Positions 24,283 through 32,456 of a DNA stretch of 49,272 nt are shown here, in pieces. How positions within the stretch are numbered: position 1 is the stretch's first letter; the number at the start of each line of letters is the position of its first letter. The notes beneath the pieces are model-generated. The model was not told the DNA's origin, did no database searches, and saw only the letters and a program-made list of their open reading frames with translations. Made by a program: the position numbers and the translations under genes. The DNA comes from Acetothermia bacterium UBA3571 (GTDB lineage: Bacteria; Bipolaricaulota; Bipolaricaulia; Bipolaricaulales; Bipolaricaulaceae), in contig DFNI01000042.1 of NCBI GenBank assembly GCA_002375995.1, positions 1 to 49,272 of the forward strand, written 5' to 3'.

Positions 24283-26238
24283 TCAATCGTAGGCCTTGTA
24301 CATCGGGTAGAAATAGGGCGAAGGATAGATGGGGTTGATGGGCCAGCCGCGTACCCAGTCCCTCATAACCCGATACGGATACCGCTGAGGCAGCCAAATG
24401 TCTACGGCCCAATCCTTGGCGAGCCTGGCGATAAGCTTGTAGAGGTTACCGCGGATCTCCTTGTCAGTGGTTGCCATAGCGGCGGCAACGATGGGATCGA
24501 AGTAAGGCTTGAAGATGTTTTCGATCATGTACTCGCCCTGGAAGCCCGCGAAGGTCCCATAGGAAGCCACGAAGGGCACCGCGAAGTTGTTCGGGTCGGG
24601 ATAATCGGCGATCCACCCGATGATAAAGAGGGGCATCTTGCCGGTAACGAGATAGCTGAGGTAGGTCTTCCACGGCACAGCCTGGATGTTAACCCGGAAC
24701 TTGGGGTTCATAGCCTCGAGGTTGGCCTTGAGGATTTCGGCCGCGATCCGGCGCACATCGTTGCCCTCGTTGTAGAGGATGGTGAGGTTGAACCCCTTCT
24801 CCCAGAGCTCTCCGTTACGGGCCTTCTTCAGGAGCTCAGCGGCTGCCTCGGGATCGTAGTCCCAATCCAGGGCCGGGTCTTCCTCATAGGCCCAGGAGAA
24901 AGCCTTGGGAATAGGTCCGTGGATCTTGTAGCCCTTGCCGAGAAGCACCTGCTCGATGAAGGCATCGTAGTCAAACGCCAAGCAGAAAGCCTTGCGGACG
25001 TTCACGTCGGCGAAGAGATCGGGTGGGATCCCATAGCCGTCCCACGGGCCTTCACCGATGAACTCGTTGCCCTCCACCTTTACTGGGGCCACGAAGAACA
25101 TGGCCCGAAGTAAGACCTGGGGCACATCGATGGGGTCATGGACCACGACGCCCGGGAGCCCTTCCACCTGCGGTAGGTATTGGGCGGGTACGTAGACGAT
25201 GTCAGCGTCTCCGTTCTTGAGGAGGAGCAAGCGGTCGGACCACTCATCGAGTTTCTTAACTACTACGTGCTTGACCTTGGCTGGACCACGCCAGTACTTC
25301 TCGAAGCGATCGAAGTCGATCTCGACCCCGATGTCCCAGCGCTTGAGCTTGAACGGGCCGGTACCGTTAACCTTATTGAAGAGCGGCGACTTCTCCGGCA
25401 CTTCGCCCCCGCCGGGGTTCCACCACTTGGCCCAGGTGTCGGGTTTGCCATCCCAGTCGCCCTGGGCAATGGTCCATTCCTTATCCAGGACCGAGGCCCA
25501 GGATCCTGCCAGGATGGTGATGAAAGGCGGATAGCTCTGGGCCAGGTGGAAGACCACCGTGTTGCCCTCCACCTCCACCGCGGGATCAATGTACTTGTTG
25601 TAAATCTCTGCTTGTTCCTCGGGGGTCAAAGTGGTCAAGTCCTCAACGTCCTTGCCGAGTGCAGCCTTTACTAGGTCAAGAAGGGAGGAATACCCCGTCA
25701 AGGGCTCAAGCAGCATCCAAATAGGGCCGCCGGTGCGGTCTTGAAGCATCGCGCGCTCGATGGAGTACTCCACGTCCTCAGGGGTCAGTTCACCGTAGCC
25801 GGGAACGATCGCGCTTTCGTCCTCGAGGCTGTCGTAGTCAACCCACTCGATGGTTCCGTCCTCTTTTTTCACCCCTACGTAGTGGAAGCGAACGCCCTCC
25901 CGGATGGTGAAGGTGTAGGTGAGGCCGTCTTCAGACACAGTCCACTCGGTGGCCAACTGGGGCTGAAGATCCGCGGGATCCAGCGACATGCCGGTAAGGT
26001 CAATTCCCTTGGCATCGGCAATTCCATAGGGCCAGAAGACCAACGTCTCATAGGTATTGAAGAGGATCTCGCCGCTTGCGGTGTCGTAAGCATAAGCGGG
26101 ATCACATGTCTCGGCGGAACCAATGGTGGCTTCCACGATAGTGTCGGGGTTTTTGATCTCCTGAGCCCATGCCACCCAACCCAAAAGTGCCACTGCTGTC
26201 AAAAGCCAACCTACCTTACGCCACATAGTTTTGTGCAT
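24283..26238 (-). CDS. Extracellular solute-binding protein, family 5 (peptide/oligosaccharide type)
   Basis: About 651 residues, long for SBP family 5. A signal peptide ('WLLTAVALLGWVAWAQ') is followed by the family hallmarks: 'TYTFTIREGVRFHYVG' near residue 130, 'GTGPFKLKRWDIGVEIDFDRFEKYW', and 'DVNVRKAFCLAFDYDAFI' around 420. It lacks an obvious lipobox cysteine at the signal end, so it would be periplasmic and soluble, consistent with a diderm. Start choice is uncertain: ATG 26238 is 3 nt from AAGGAGG, while ATG 26226 is 15 nt away. The two permeases follow downstream. Confidence 0.93.
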   Translation of the reverse strand: MHKTMWRKVGWLLTAVALLGWVAWAQEIKNPDTIVEATIGSAETCDPAYAYDTASGEILFNTYETLVFWPYGIADAKGIDLTGMSLDPADLQPQLATEWTVSEDGLTYTFTIREGVRFHYVGVKKEDGTIEWVDYDSLEDESAIVPGYGELTPEDVEYSIERAMLQDRTGGPIWMLLEPLTGYSSLLDLVKAALGKDVEDLTTLTPEEQAEIYNKYIDPAVEVEGNTVVFHLAQSYPPFITILAGSWASVLDKEWTIAQGDWDGKPDTWAKWWNPGGGEVPEKSPLFNKVNGTGPFKLKRWDIGVEIDFDRFEKYWRGPAKVKHVVVKKLDEWSDRLLLLKNGDADIVYVPAQYLPQVEGLPGVVVHDPIDVPQVLLRAMFFVAPVKVEGNEFIGEGPWDGYGIPPDLFADVNVRKAFCLAFDYDAFIEQVLLGKGYKIHGPIPKAFSWAYEEDPALDWDYDPEAAAELLKKARNGELWEKGFNLTILYNEGNDVRRIAAEILKANLEAMNPKFRVNIQAVPWKTYLSYLVTGKMPLFIIGWIADYPDPNNFAVPFVASYGTFAGFQGEYMIENIFKPYFDPIVAAAMATTDKEIRGNLYKLIARLAKDWAVDIWLPQRYPYRVMRDWVRGWPINPIYPSPYFYPMYKAYD

Positions 26239-26355
26239 CACCCTCCTTTTTTAAGGTTTTGGCAATTTCAAATATTTACCCTCTGCTCTCACCCCCTTAC
26301 CCTATAAACTTCCAACGGATATTAAAGACCTTCTGGCCGATGCAGTCAACCCCAG

Positions 26356-26385
26356 TTGGACCGCCGTTGTCCCAAGTTGTAAGAT
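26356..26385 (+). promoter_or_regulatory. tRNA(CAU) promoter
   Basis: TTGGAC (26356-26361), an 18-bp spacer and TAAGAT (26380-26385). The expected start is 26392, the first base of the mature tRNA. If correct, the primary transcript would need no 5' leader removal. Confidence 0.5.
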
Positions 26386-26391
26386 AAATGT

Positions 26392-26463
26392 GGGCCCGTA
26401 GCTCAGGGGTAGAGCAGCCGGCTCATAACCGGTAGGTCGCAGGTTCGATCCCTGCCGGGCCCA
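26392..26463 (+). tRNA. tRNA with CAU anticodon (elongator Met, or Ile2)
   Basis: A 72-nt cloverleaf. Acceptor stem GGGCCCG/CGGGCCC; D-arm GCTC...GAGC; anticodon stem GCCGG/CCGGT with loop CTCATAA (anticodon CAT); T-arm GCAGG-TTCGATC-CCTGC; discriminator A. The 3' CCA is not encoded. The G1-C72 pair rules out initiator tRNA, which has a mismatch there. Elongator Met and lysidine-modified Ile2 share this loop and cannot be separated by eye. It lies 37 nt upstream of the RNase H gene and may be co-transcribed with it. Confidence 0.93.
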
Positions 26464-26500
26464 TAAATCGTGACGCGTGCCCATTAACGCGTGACAGGGG

Positions 26501-27025
26501 ATGCGAAAGCTCTTCATCCACGTGGACGGGGCCTCCCGGGGAAATCCTGGCGAGGCGGCCATCGGTGTCCTCCTCACCGATGAACAGGGAAATACCATCG
26601 AGGAAGTCTCTCAGCTCATCGGCCAGGCCACCAACAACGTGGCCGAATATAAGGCCCTCATCGAAGGGGCCCGCCGCGCCTTGGAATACCTCCCCGAAGA
26701 AGCCATCTTCCTTACCGACAGCGAACTCGTGGCCAACCAGATAAACGGCCTCTACAAGGTCCAAGAACCCCACCTCCAGTACTTGAACCAGAAGGCATTG
26801 GAGTTGCTTTCGCGCCTTCCCCGCTGGCGCGTCAACTACATCGAACGGGAGGCCAACTACAAAGCCCACCGCCTCGCCATGCGGGCCTTCCGGGAGAAGT
26901 CTCGCCAGGAACGGGAACGCTCCAAGATCCTGAACGAGATCGAAGACGTCCTGCGGGAACTTACTCCGGATGACCTACGCCGCGTCCTCTCATACGCCAA
27001 TAGCCTCAAAGCTCAAAAGCCTTGA
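26501..27025 (+). CDS. RNase HI-like protein with altered active site
   Basis: 174 residues. The RNase H fold is seen in 'KLFIHVDGASRGNPGEAAIG' (Asp9), 'NNVAEYKALIEG' (Glu49) and 'AIFLTDSELVANQING' (Asp73). The fourth carboxylate, normally Asp in 'NKEADRLA', is replaced by histidine (H123 in 'YKAHRLAMRA'). A basic, helical C-terminal extension (about 130-174) follows. Standard RNase HI cleaves RNA in RNA-DNA hybrids; loss of the last ligand could reduce metal dependence or activity, so a regulator or weak enzyme is possible. ATG 26501 follows an AGGGG. It is immediately followed by dtd. Confidence 0.82.
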   Translation: MRKLFIHVDGASRGNPGEAAIGVLLTDEQGNTIEEVSQLIGQATNNVAEYKALIEGARRALEYLPEEAIFLTDSELVANQINGLYKVQEPHLQYLNQKALELLSRLPRWRVNYIEREANYKAHRLAMRAFREKSRQERERSKILNEIEDVLRELTPDDLRRVLSYANSLKAQKP

Positions 27026-27026
27026 G

Positions 27027-27464
27027 ATGCGCATCGTGCTCCAGCGGGTGAAAGAGGCCTATGTCGCGGTGGATGGGGCGGAGGTTGCCCGCATCGGGCG
27101 GGGGTTCCTCCTCTTAGTGGGAATCGGCCGAAGCGACACCGAAGAGGCCCTTTCCTTCTGGGCCAAAAAGATCCCCGAGCTCCGCGTCTTCCCAGACAGC
27201 GAAGGAAAATTTAACCTCTCCCTCAGGGACGTAGGAGGGGAGATCCTGTGCGTTTCCCAGTTCACCCTTTACGGCGATTGCCGAAAAGGAAGACGCCCAA
27301 GCTTCAGTTCCGCTGCCCCGGGCCCCGAGGCGGAACGCCTGTTTCAGCGGTTCGTGGAGCTCCTCTCTCAGCAAGGAGTGCCCGTGAAAACCGGTGTGTT
27401 CGGGGCTAAAATGGAGGTCGGGCTCGTGAACGATGGGCCCGTTACCCTGATCTTGGAACGTTAA
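27027..27464 (+). CDS. dtd: D-aminoacyl-tRNA deacylase
   Basis: 145 residues, the usual Dtd length. It begins 'MRIVLQRVKEAYVAVDG' and has the chirality-checking motifs 'SQFTLYGDCRKGRRPSF' and 'GVFGAKMEVGLVNDGPVTLILE' (Gly-cisPro equivalent NDGPVT). It hydrolyses D-amino acids, and glycine mischarged on tRNA-Ala, from tRNAs as a dimer. ATG 27027 starts 1 nt after the RNase H stop codon. Confidence 0.96.
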   Translation: MRIVLQRVKEAYVAVDGAEVARIGRGFLLLVGIGRSDTEEALSFWAKKIPELRVFPDSEGKFNLSLRDVGGEILCVSQFTLYGDCRKGRRPSFSSAAPGPEAERLFQRFVELLSQQGVPVKTGVFGAKMEVGLVNDGPVTLILER

Positions 27465-27476
27465 GGAGGGATAAAT

Positions 27477-27671
27477 ATGGCAGCGGTTCCAAAATGTCGT
27501 CGGTCTCACCGCGAAGTGAGGCTCCGGCGGACCCATTGGCGTGCCCACATGCCCCCGGCGGTGGAGTGCCCCCACTGTCACGAATTGAAGCTCCCCCACC
27601 GGGTTTGTCCCCACTGCGGCTATTACAACGGGATGGAAATCGTAGCCGTAGAGGAGAAGAAAAAAGAATGA
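27477..27671 (+). CDS. rpmF: 50S ribosomal protein bL32
   Basis: A 64-residue L32. The basic N-terminus ('MAAVPKCRRSHREVRLRRTHW') precedes the zinc ribbon made of C-P-H-C and C-P-H-C pairs, ending 'CGYYNGMEIV' as in typical L32. ATG 27477 has an AAGGAGGGAT Shine-Dalgarno. It is the last gene before a strong bidirectional terminator. Confidence 0.95.
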   Translation: MAAVPKCRRSHREVRLRRTHWRAHMPPAVECPHCHELKLPHRVCPHCGYYNGMEIVAVEEKKKE

Positions 27672-27694
27672 GATCTTCTTTTCAGAATACATGA

Positions 27695-27725
27695 GAAAAA
27701 GCGCCGGTTAGCCCGGCGCTTTTTC
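27695..27725. terminator. Bidirectional intrinsic terminator between rpmF and gcvPB
   Basis: A perfect 13-bp inverted repeat (27695-27707 with 27713-27725) encloses a 5-nt loop. The outer part is A5/T5, so both strands give a GC hairpin followed by a U run. It lies between the two convergent genes. Confidence 0.95.
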
Positions 27726-27747
27726 TTTTCCCGGTGAAACGTTGCCC

Positions 27748-29193
27748 CTAGGGCCTCTCCTCCCGCAAGACCGGTTCCCGGGCGGCTTTCACCTCGTCCA
27801 AACGACGCACCGGCGTGTTGTGCGGTGCCTCCGCCAAGAGCTCCGGCTCTCTTTGAGCTTCCTCCGCGATCCGACGCATGGCCTCGATAAAGTGGTCCAA
27901 CGTCTCCAGGGTCTCGGTCTCGGTGGGCTCGATCATCAGCGCCTCCTCCACGATCAAAGGGAAGTATACGGTAGGGGGATGGAACCCGTAATCTATGAGG
28001 CGCTTGGCCACATCCCGGGCCTTGACGCCCAAGTTCGCCGTGGATGCCACGAACTCGTGCTTGCAGAGGCCGTCGTAGGGAACTCGGTAAACGTCGCGCA
28101 GCCGCACCCGGAGATAGTTGGCCGCCAACACCGCCCCGGCCGAGACCTCCCGCAGGCCCTCGTCACCCAGGGTCAAGATGTAGGCCAGGGCCTTGACCAT
28201 CACCAGCACGTTGCCGAAGAAGGAATGGACCCGGCCGATGGACTTGGGGAGATCGTAAAAAAGGCGGAAGCGATCATCTTCCCTCACGATCTGGGGAATG
28301 GGGAGGTACGGGAGGAGCGGTTCCGAGACAGTGAGGGGACCGGCCCCCGGTCCTCCGCTTCCGTGAGGGGTGGAGAAGGTCTTGTGGAGGTTGAAGTGAA
28401 AGATATCAGCGCCCATATCCCCGGGGCGAGCCCGGCCCAGGAAAGCGTTGAGGTTGGCCCCATCGAAATAACACAGCCCTCCCACATCGTGGACCATCTC
28501 CGTGATCCGTAGGATATCCCGTTCGAAGATGCCCAAAGTATTGGGCACGGTGAGCATGATCCCCGCCACGTCCTCCCCCAACCTCTCCTCCAGGGCGGCG
28601 AGGTCCACGGTGCCCTCTCGGTTAGAAGGGACCGAGACCACCTCGAAGCCCACCATCGCCGCCGAGGCGGGGTTGGTGCCGTGGGCGGAATCGGGCAGGA
28701 GGATCTTGGTGCGTTTCTCCAGCTCCCCCTGGTCCTCGAAATAACGCCGGATGAGGAGCATCCCCGTGAGCTCCCCGTGGGCCCCGGCCGCAGGCTGCAG
28801 CGTTACCCCCGGCATCCCTGCGATCCCCTTCAACAGCTCTCCCAGCTGCCACAGCACCTCCAACATCCCCTGGACCGCCTCCTCGGGGAACAGGGGATGG
28901 AGGTCGGCAAAGCCAGGATGCTGGGCAAGCTCCTCGTGCAGCTTGGGGTTGTACTTCATGGTGCACGAGCCCAGGGGATAGAACCCGGTATCCACCCCGT
29001 AGTTCATCCGGGAAAGCTCGGTGTAATGGCGTACTAGATCCCCCTGGGAAACCTGGGGGAGCCACGGTGGTTCCCTACGCCGCAGGCCCTCTGGTATGTA
29101 TTGGAGGAGCTCCTCCGGGGCCCTCTTTGTCCCCGGCCACGTCGTGGCCCGCCGCCCCTCCTTTTCCTTCCGGTAAATGGTTCCCACCGTCAC
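27748..29193 (-). CDS. gcvPB: Glycine dehydrogenase (decarboxylating) subunit 2
   Basis: 481 residues, the C-terminal, PLP-carrying half of the split glycine cleavage P-protein. The cofactor lysine is in 'DIFHFNLHKTFSTPHGSGGPG'; 'YPLGSCTMKYNPK' and 'LQPAAGAHGELTG' are other strong signatures. With GcvPA it decarboxylates glycine and loads the aminomethyl group on GcvH. It may also run in reverse in autotrophs using a glycine-synthesis route. GTG 29193 or GTG 29187 may start it; the latter has better spacing from AAGGAG. No gcvT or lpd is present in the window. Confidence 0.96.
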   Translation of the reverse strand: MTVGTIYRKEKEGRRATTWPGTKRAPEELLQYIPEGLRRREPPWLPQVSQGDLVRHYTELSRMNYGVDTGFYPLGSCTMKYNPKLHEELAQHPGFADLHPLFPEEAVQGMLEVLWQLGELLKGIAGMPGVTLQPAAGAHGELTGMLLIRRYFEDQGELEKRTKILLPDSAHGTNPASAAMVGFEVVSVPSNREGTVDLAALEERLGEDVAGIMLTVPNTLGIFERDILRITEMVHDVGGLCYFDGANLNAFLGRARPGDMGADIFHFNLHKTFSTPHGSGGPGAGPLTVSEPLLPYLPIPQIVREDDRFRLFYDLPKSIGRVHSFFGNVLVMVKALAYILTLGDEGLREVSAGAVLAANYLRVRLRDVYRVPYDGLCKHEFVASTANLGVKARDVAKRLIDYGFHPPTVYFPLIVEEALMIEPTETETLETLDHFIEAMRRIAEEAQREPELLAEAPHNTPVRRLDEVKAAREPVLREERP

Positions 29194-29254
29194 TCCTTGG
29201 CTCGAGAACCCTGGACAAACCTCGCGCCGGCACCCTTCCCTCGGCGCGGGAAGA

Positions 29255-30571
29255 TCATCGAGCGTGCTCCCGGAGGACCTCCAGGACCCCCTGTATTTCC
29301 TCTTCGGTTCGTTTTTCTGTCAGTGCCAGGGAAAAGGCTCTTTCCACGCCCATGCGCTCGAGGTAAACCGGCGGCACCACCGCGAAGCCCGCCTCCCAGA
29401 GGTCCCTCGTCACTCCCTCTGGGTCGGAGCACCGCACGGCGAACTCGTTGAAGAACGGTCCCTTAAAGGCAAGCTCGAATCCGGGAATTCTCTCGATCTC
29501 CTGGGCCAGCTCGTGGGCTCGCTCAAGACACAGGAGGGCTATCTGCTGCAACCCCTCCGGGCCCAGAGCGGCCAGATAGATGGTGGCCCGCAGGGCACAC
29601 AGGGCCGAGTTGGTGCAGATGTTGGACGTGGCTCGCTCCCTCCGGATGTGCTGCTCCCGGGTCTGGAGGGTCATGACGTAGCCCTCTTTCCCCTCCACGT
29701 CCACAGTACGCCCGGAGACCCGGCCTGGCATCATCCGGAGGTACTTCCTCCGGGTGGCGAAGATCCCAAGGAGCGGTCCCCCGAAGGAGAGGGGATTGCC
29801 CAGGGGTTGTCCCTCGCCCACCACGATGTCGGCCCCGAAGCTCCCCGGAGGCTCCAATACCCCCAAGGCGATGGGATAGACGGAGACGATGAGGAACGCG
29901 TCCCCCAGCCTCTCCTTCAGGCCGGAAAGATCCTCGATGATCCCGAGGCCATTGGGCTGCTGTACGATGAGGGCAATGACCCCCTCCGGGACCTCCTCCA
30001 GGACCAGGCGCCCGGCCTCGTCGAAGGGAAGATCCACCACCTCGATCCCGGCGCCCCGGCAGTATGTCTCCACCACCCCCCGGTGGAGGGGGTTCAAGGA
30101 CCTCGGCACCAGGACCTTGTCCCCGCCCACGATCCTGCGGGCCATGAGGACCGCCTCGGCCAGGGCGGTACCCCCGTCGTACATAGAAGCGTTGGCCACC
30201 TCCATTCCCGTGAGCTCGCAGATCATCGTTTGGTACTCGAACATCCACGTCAGGGTGCCTTGGGAGACCTCGGCCTGATAGGGGGTGTAGGCGGTATAGA
30301 ATTCCGAGCGGGAGGAAAGTTCGTTCACTACGGCGGGGATGTAGTGATCGTAAAGGCCCAAGCCGAGGAAGGGGACCAGCCGGCGGTTCTTTATCGCACG
30401 CCCTTCCAATTCCCGCCGGACCTCAAGCTCCGACCTAGGGGACAATCCCAGGGGTCGGTAGCGAGCACGGATTTCCGCGGGGATATCGCTAAAGAGGTCA
30501 TCTACATCTCCCACCCCAATCGCCCGGAGCATCCGCTCGATGTCCGCGCGCGTGTGGGGGATGTATTCCAT
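29255..30571 (-). CDS. gcvPA: Glycine dehydrogenase (decarboxylating) subunit 1
   Basis: 438 residues, the N-terminal half of the split P-protein. It begins 'MEYIPHTRADIERMLRAIG' and has 'FLGLGLYDHYIPAVVNEL', 'YTAYTPYQAEVSQGTL' and 'NASMYDGGTALAEAVLMA', all typical of GcvPA. ATG 30571 uses the last base of the gcvH stop codon (TGATG), so translation is coupled. gcvPB follows after 61 nt. The split-gene form is common in thermophiles and Firmicutes. Confidence 0.97.
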   Translation of the reverse strand: MEYIPHTRADIERMLRAIGVGDVDDLFSDIPAEIRARYRPLGLSPRSELEVRRELEGRAIKNRRLVPFLGLGLYDHYIPAVVNELSSRSEFYTAYTPYQAEVSQGTLTWMFEYQTMICELTGMEVANASMYDGGTALAEAVLMARRIVGGDKVLVPRSLNPLHRGVVETYCRGAGIEVVDLPFDEAGRLVLEEVPEGVIALIVQQPNGLGIIEDLSGLKERLGDAFLIVSVYPIALGVLEPPGSFGADIVVGEGQPLGNPLSFGGPLLGIFATRRKYLRMMPGRVSGRTVDVEGKEGYVMTLQTREQHIRRERATSNICTNSALCALRATIYLAALGPEGLQQIALLCLERAHELAQEIERIPGFELAFKGPFFNEFAVRCSDPEGVTRDLWEAGFAVVPPVYLERMGVERAFSLALTEKRTEEEIQGVLEVLREHAR

Positions 30572-30948
30572 CACTCTCCGATCAGCTTCTTGTAAGCCTC
30601 CGCATCCAGGAGCTCGGAGAGCTCGTCTTCGTTTTCGACCTTGAGGACGAAGAGCCAGCCGTTGCCGTAAGGATCCTGGTTTATCGCCCCGGGGGTGGAA
30701 ACGAGTTCCTCGTTCACCTCCACTACCTCGCCCGAAACGGGCGCATAGACCGATTCGGCGGCCTTCACCGACTCCACCGTGACCGCCACCTCGCCTTTCT
30801 TCAGCTTTTTTCCGACCTCGGGAAGCTCCACGTAAACCACATCCCCCAACTTCTTCTGCGCGTAGTCCGTGATCCCGACCCTGGCCGTGCCCCCTTCCAC
30901 CCTCACCCACTCGTGGCTTTTGGTATAGCGCAGTTCCTGTGGGACCAT
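30571..30948 (-). CDS. gcvH: Glycine cleavage system H protein
   Basis: A 125-residue lipoyl carrier. The lipoylated lysine lies in the 'TVESVKAAESVYAPVSGEV' hairpin; 'YTKSHEWVRVEGGTARVGITDYAQKKLGD' is the canonical N-terminal region. It shuttles the aminomethyl group between P, T and L proteins. ATG 30948 follows a GGAGGGTGA Shine-Dalgarno. It begins 27 nt after dnaB ends, so the gcv genes may be expressed from the dnaB promoter. Confidence 0.97.
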   Translation of the reverse strand: MVPQELRYTKSHEWVRVEGGTARVGITDYAQKKLGDVVYVELPEVGKKLKKGEVAVTVESVKAAESVYAPVSGEVVEVNEELVSTPGAINQDPYGNGWLFVLKVENEDELSELLDAEAYKKLIGE

Positions 30949-30975
30949 TCACCCTCCTTTGCCCGGCTTTCTCTC

Positions 30976-32337
30976 CTAGAACGGCACCTCTTCCTTCGCC
31001 GGCTCATAAAATGTGACATAAGATTTATGGAAATGCAAGCGGAATGTGCCCAAGGGGCCGTTGCGCTGCTTGGCGATGATGATCTCGGTTTCGGATATCT
31101 CGCTTCCCCGCTGCCCCTCATAGTAATCGGGGCGGTGGATGAACACCACCAGATCCGCGTCCTGCTCGATGGCACCGGATTCCCGTAGGTCCGAAAGCTG
31201 CGGCCGTTTGCTCTCCCTCCGCTCCACGGCACGGTTGAGCTGGGAGCATGCGATTACGGGGATCTCGAGTTCCCGGGCTAGGGCCTTCAGGGATCGGGAA
31301 ATGTAAGCGATCTCCTGCTCCCGCACGTCGGCTCGGATACCGGCGTCCACCAGCTGGAGGTAGTCGATGATCACGAGATCAAGGCCGTGTTCCATGGCGA
31401 TGCGGCGGGACTTGGCCTTGATCTCGAGCACGGTGGTGGAGGGGCTGTCGTCGATGAAGATCATGGCCTCGTGCAAGTGGCTCGCGGCCTCCGCCAACGC
31501 GGCCCACTTGGGCGGTGGGAGGTACCCAGAGCGCAGGCGGTGCAAATCTACCTTGGCCTCAGCGCAGAGAAGTCGCTCCAAGAGCTGCTCCCGGGTCATC
31601 TCCAGGGAAAAGATGGCCACCCGTTTCTTCTGCTCCACCGCGATGTGGCGCAAAAGCGTAAGCACAAACGAGGTCTTCCCCATGCCGGGGCGGCCGGCGA
31701 TCACGATGAACTCGGCGGGACGGAACCCCCCGGTGCGGGCGTCGAATTCCGTGAAGCCGGTGGAAATGGCCTTTACCGGATGACGCTTCGGATCCCGGTG
31801 GAGCTCTTCCAGGTGCTCCATGTGCTCGTAGAGGAAGTCCCGCAGGAGGATATAGTCCTTGGTGGTCTCCCGCTGGGCGATCTCGAAGATGACCCCTTCC
31901 GCCCGGTCCAGAGCCTGATCCACGGGGAGATCTTCCCGGTACCCCAGCTCCATGATCCGCCCCCCGCCCTCGATTAGAGCCCGCCGCAGGGCCTTGGTGC
32001 GCACGATCTCCGCGTAGTGCTCCAGGGCGGCCACGGTGGGGACTCGAGAGATGAGTTCTGCAAGGTAGGTCCTCCCCCCCACTTTCTCCAGCTTCCCCCG
32101 CTCCTCCAGGTGGTTGGCCACGGCGATGAAATCGGGGAGCTTTCCGTGCTCGTAAAGCTCCAGGATCGCCTTGTATATCTCCTGGTGGGCGGGAAAGTAG
32201 AAGTGGGATGGTTTCAGGATCGAGACCAATGTAGGCAACGTCTGGGCCGGCTCCAACATACAACAGCCCAGAACTACCTGCTCTGCTTCACGATTTTTGG
32301 GAATAGGTCTTAATTCCTCGCCCCGCTCATCCGGCAT
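30976..32337 (-). CDS. dnaB: Replicative DNA helicase
   Basis: A 453-residue DnaB. The N-terminal helical domain ('NREAEQVVLGCCML') binds primase, and the C-terminal RecA-like motor has Walker A 'GRPGMGKTSF' (around residue 215), Walker B 'LDLVIIDYLQLV', and 'RPQLSDLRESGAIEQDADLVVFIHRPDYY'. No intein is present. ATG 32337 is preceded by GGTGGAG and by a TATGAT box only 9 nt upstream, leaving a leader of a few nucleotides. It is the first gene of the dnaB-gcvH-gcvPA-gcvPB set. Confidence 0.97.
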   Translation of the reverse strand: MPDERGEELRPIPKNREAEQVVLGCCMLEPAQTLPTLVSILKPSHFYFPAHQEIYKAILELYEHGKLPDFIAVANHLEERGKLEKVGGRTYLAELISRVPTVAALEHYAEIVRTKALRRALIEGGGRIMELGYREDLPVDQALDRAEGVIFEIAQRETTKDYILLRDFLYEHMEHLEELHRDPKRHPVKAISTGFTEFDARTGGFRPAEFIVIAGRPGMGKTSFVLTLLRHIAVEQKKRVAIFSLEMTREQLLERLLCAEAKVDLHRLRSGYLPPPKWAALAEAASHLHEAMIFIDDSPSTTVLEIKAKSRRIAMEHGLDLVIIDYLQLVDAGIRADVREQEIAYISRSLKALARELEIPVIACSQLNRAVERRESKRPQLSDLRESGAIEQDADLVVFIHRPDYYEGQRGSEISETEIIIAKQRNGPLGTFRLHFHKSYVTFYEPAKEEVPF

Positions 32338-32346
32338 CGCTCCACC

Positions 32347-32376
32347 ATCATACCCCGCCCCCCGAGACCCCGACAA
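32347..32376 (-). promoter_or_regulatory. dnaB promoter
   Basis: On the minus strand TTGTCG (32376-32371), an 18-bp spacer and TATGAT (32352-32347). The transcription start would be 2-3 nt before ATG 32337, another near-leaderless arrangement. Confidence 0.6.
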
Positions 32377-32456
32377 GGGGACAAATGGCCCACGGGATCT
32401 AATTTTTTTCGTCCACGGGAAAAGGCTATAGAATAACTGCTGGAAAGGGAGACACG

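Noticed and set aside
26392..26463. Initiator tRNA-fMet interpretation of the CAU tRNA
   Set aside because: The first acceptor pair is G1-C72; bacterial initiators have an unpaired position there.
29177..30595. 472-residue plus-strand open frame
   Set aside because: It is antisense to gcvPA, is rich in Pro/Gly/His/Arg as expected for a shadow frame in GC-rich DNA, and has no Shine-Dalgarno or recognisable domain.
27466..32456. Glycine riboswitch for the gcv genes
   Set aside because: The 27-nt dnaB-gcvH gap and the short region before dnaB are too small and show no tandem aptamer-like structure.
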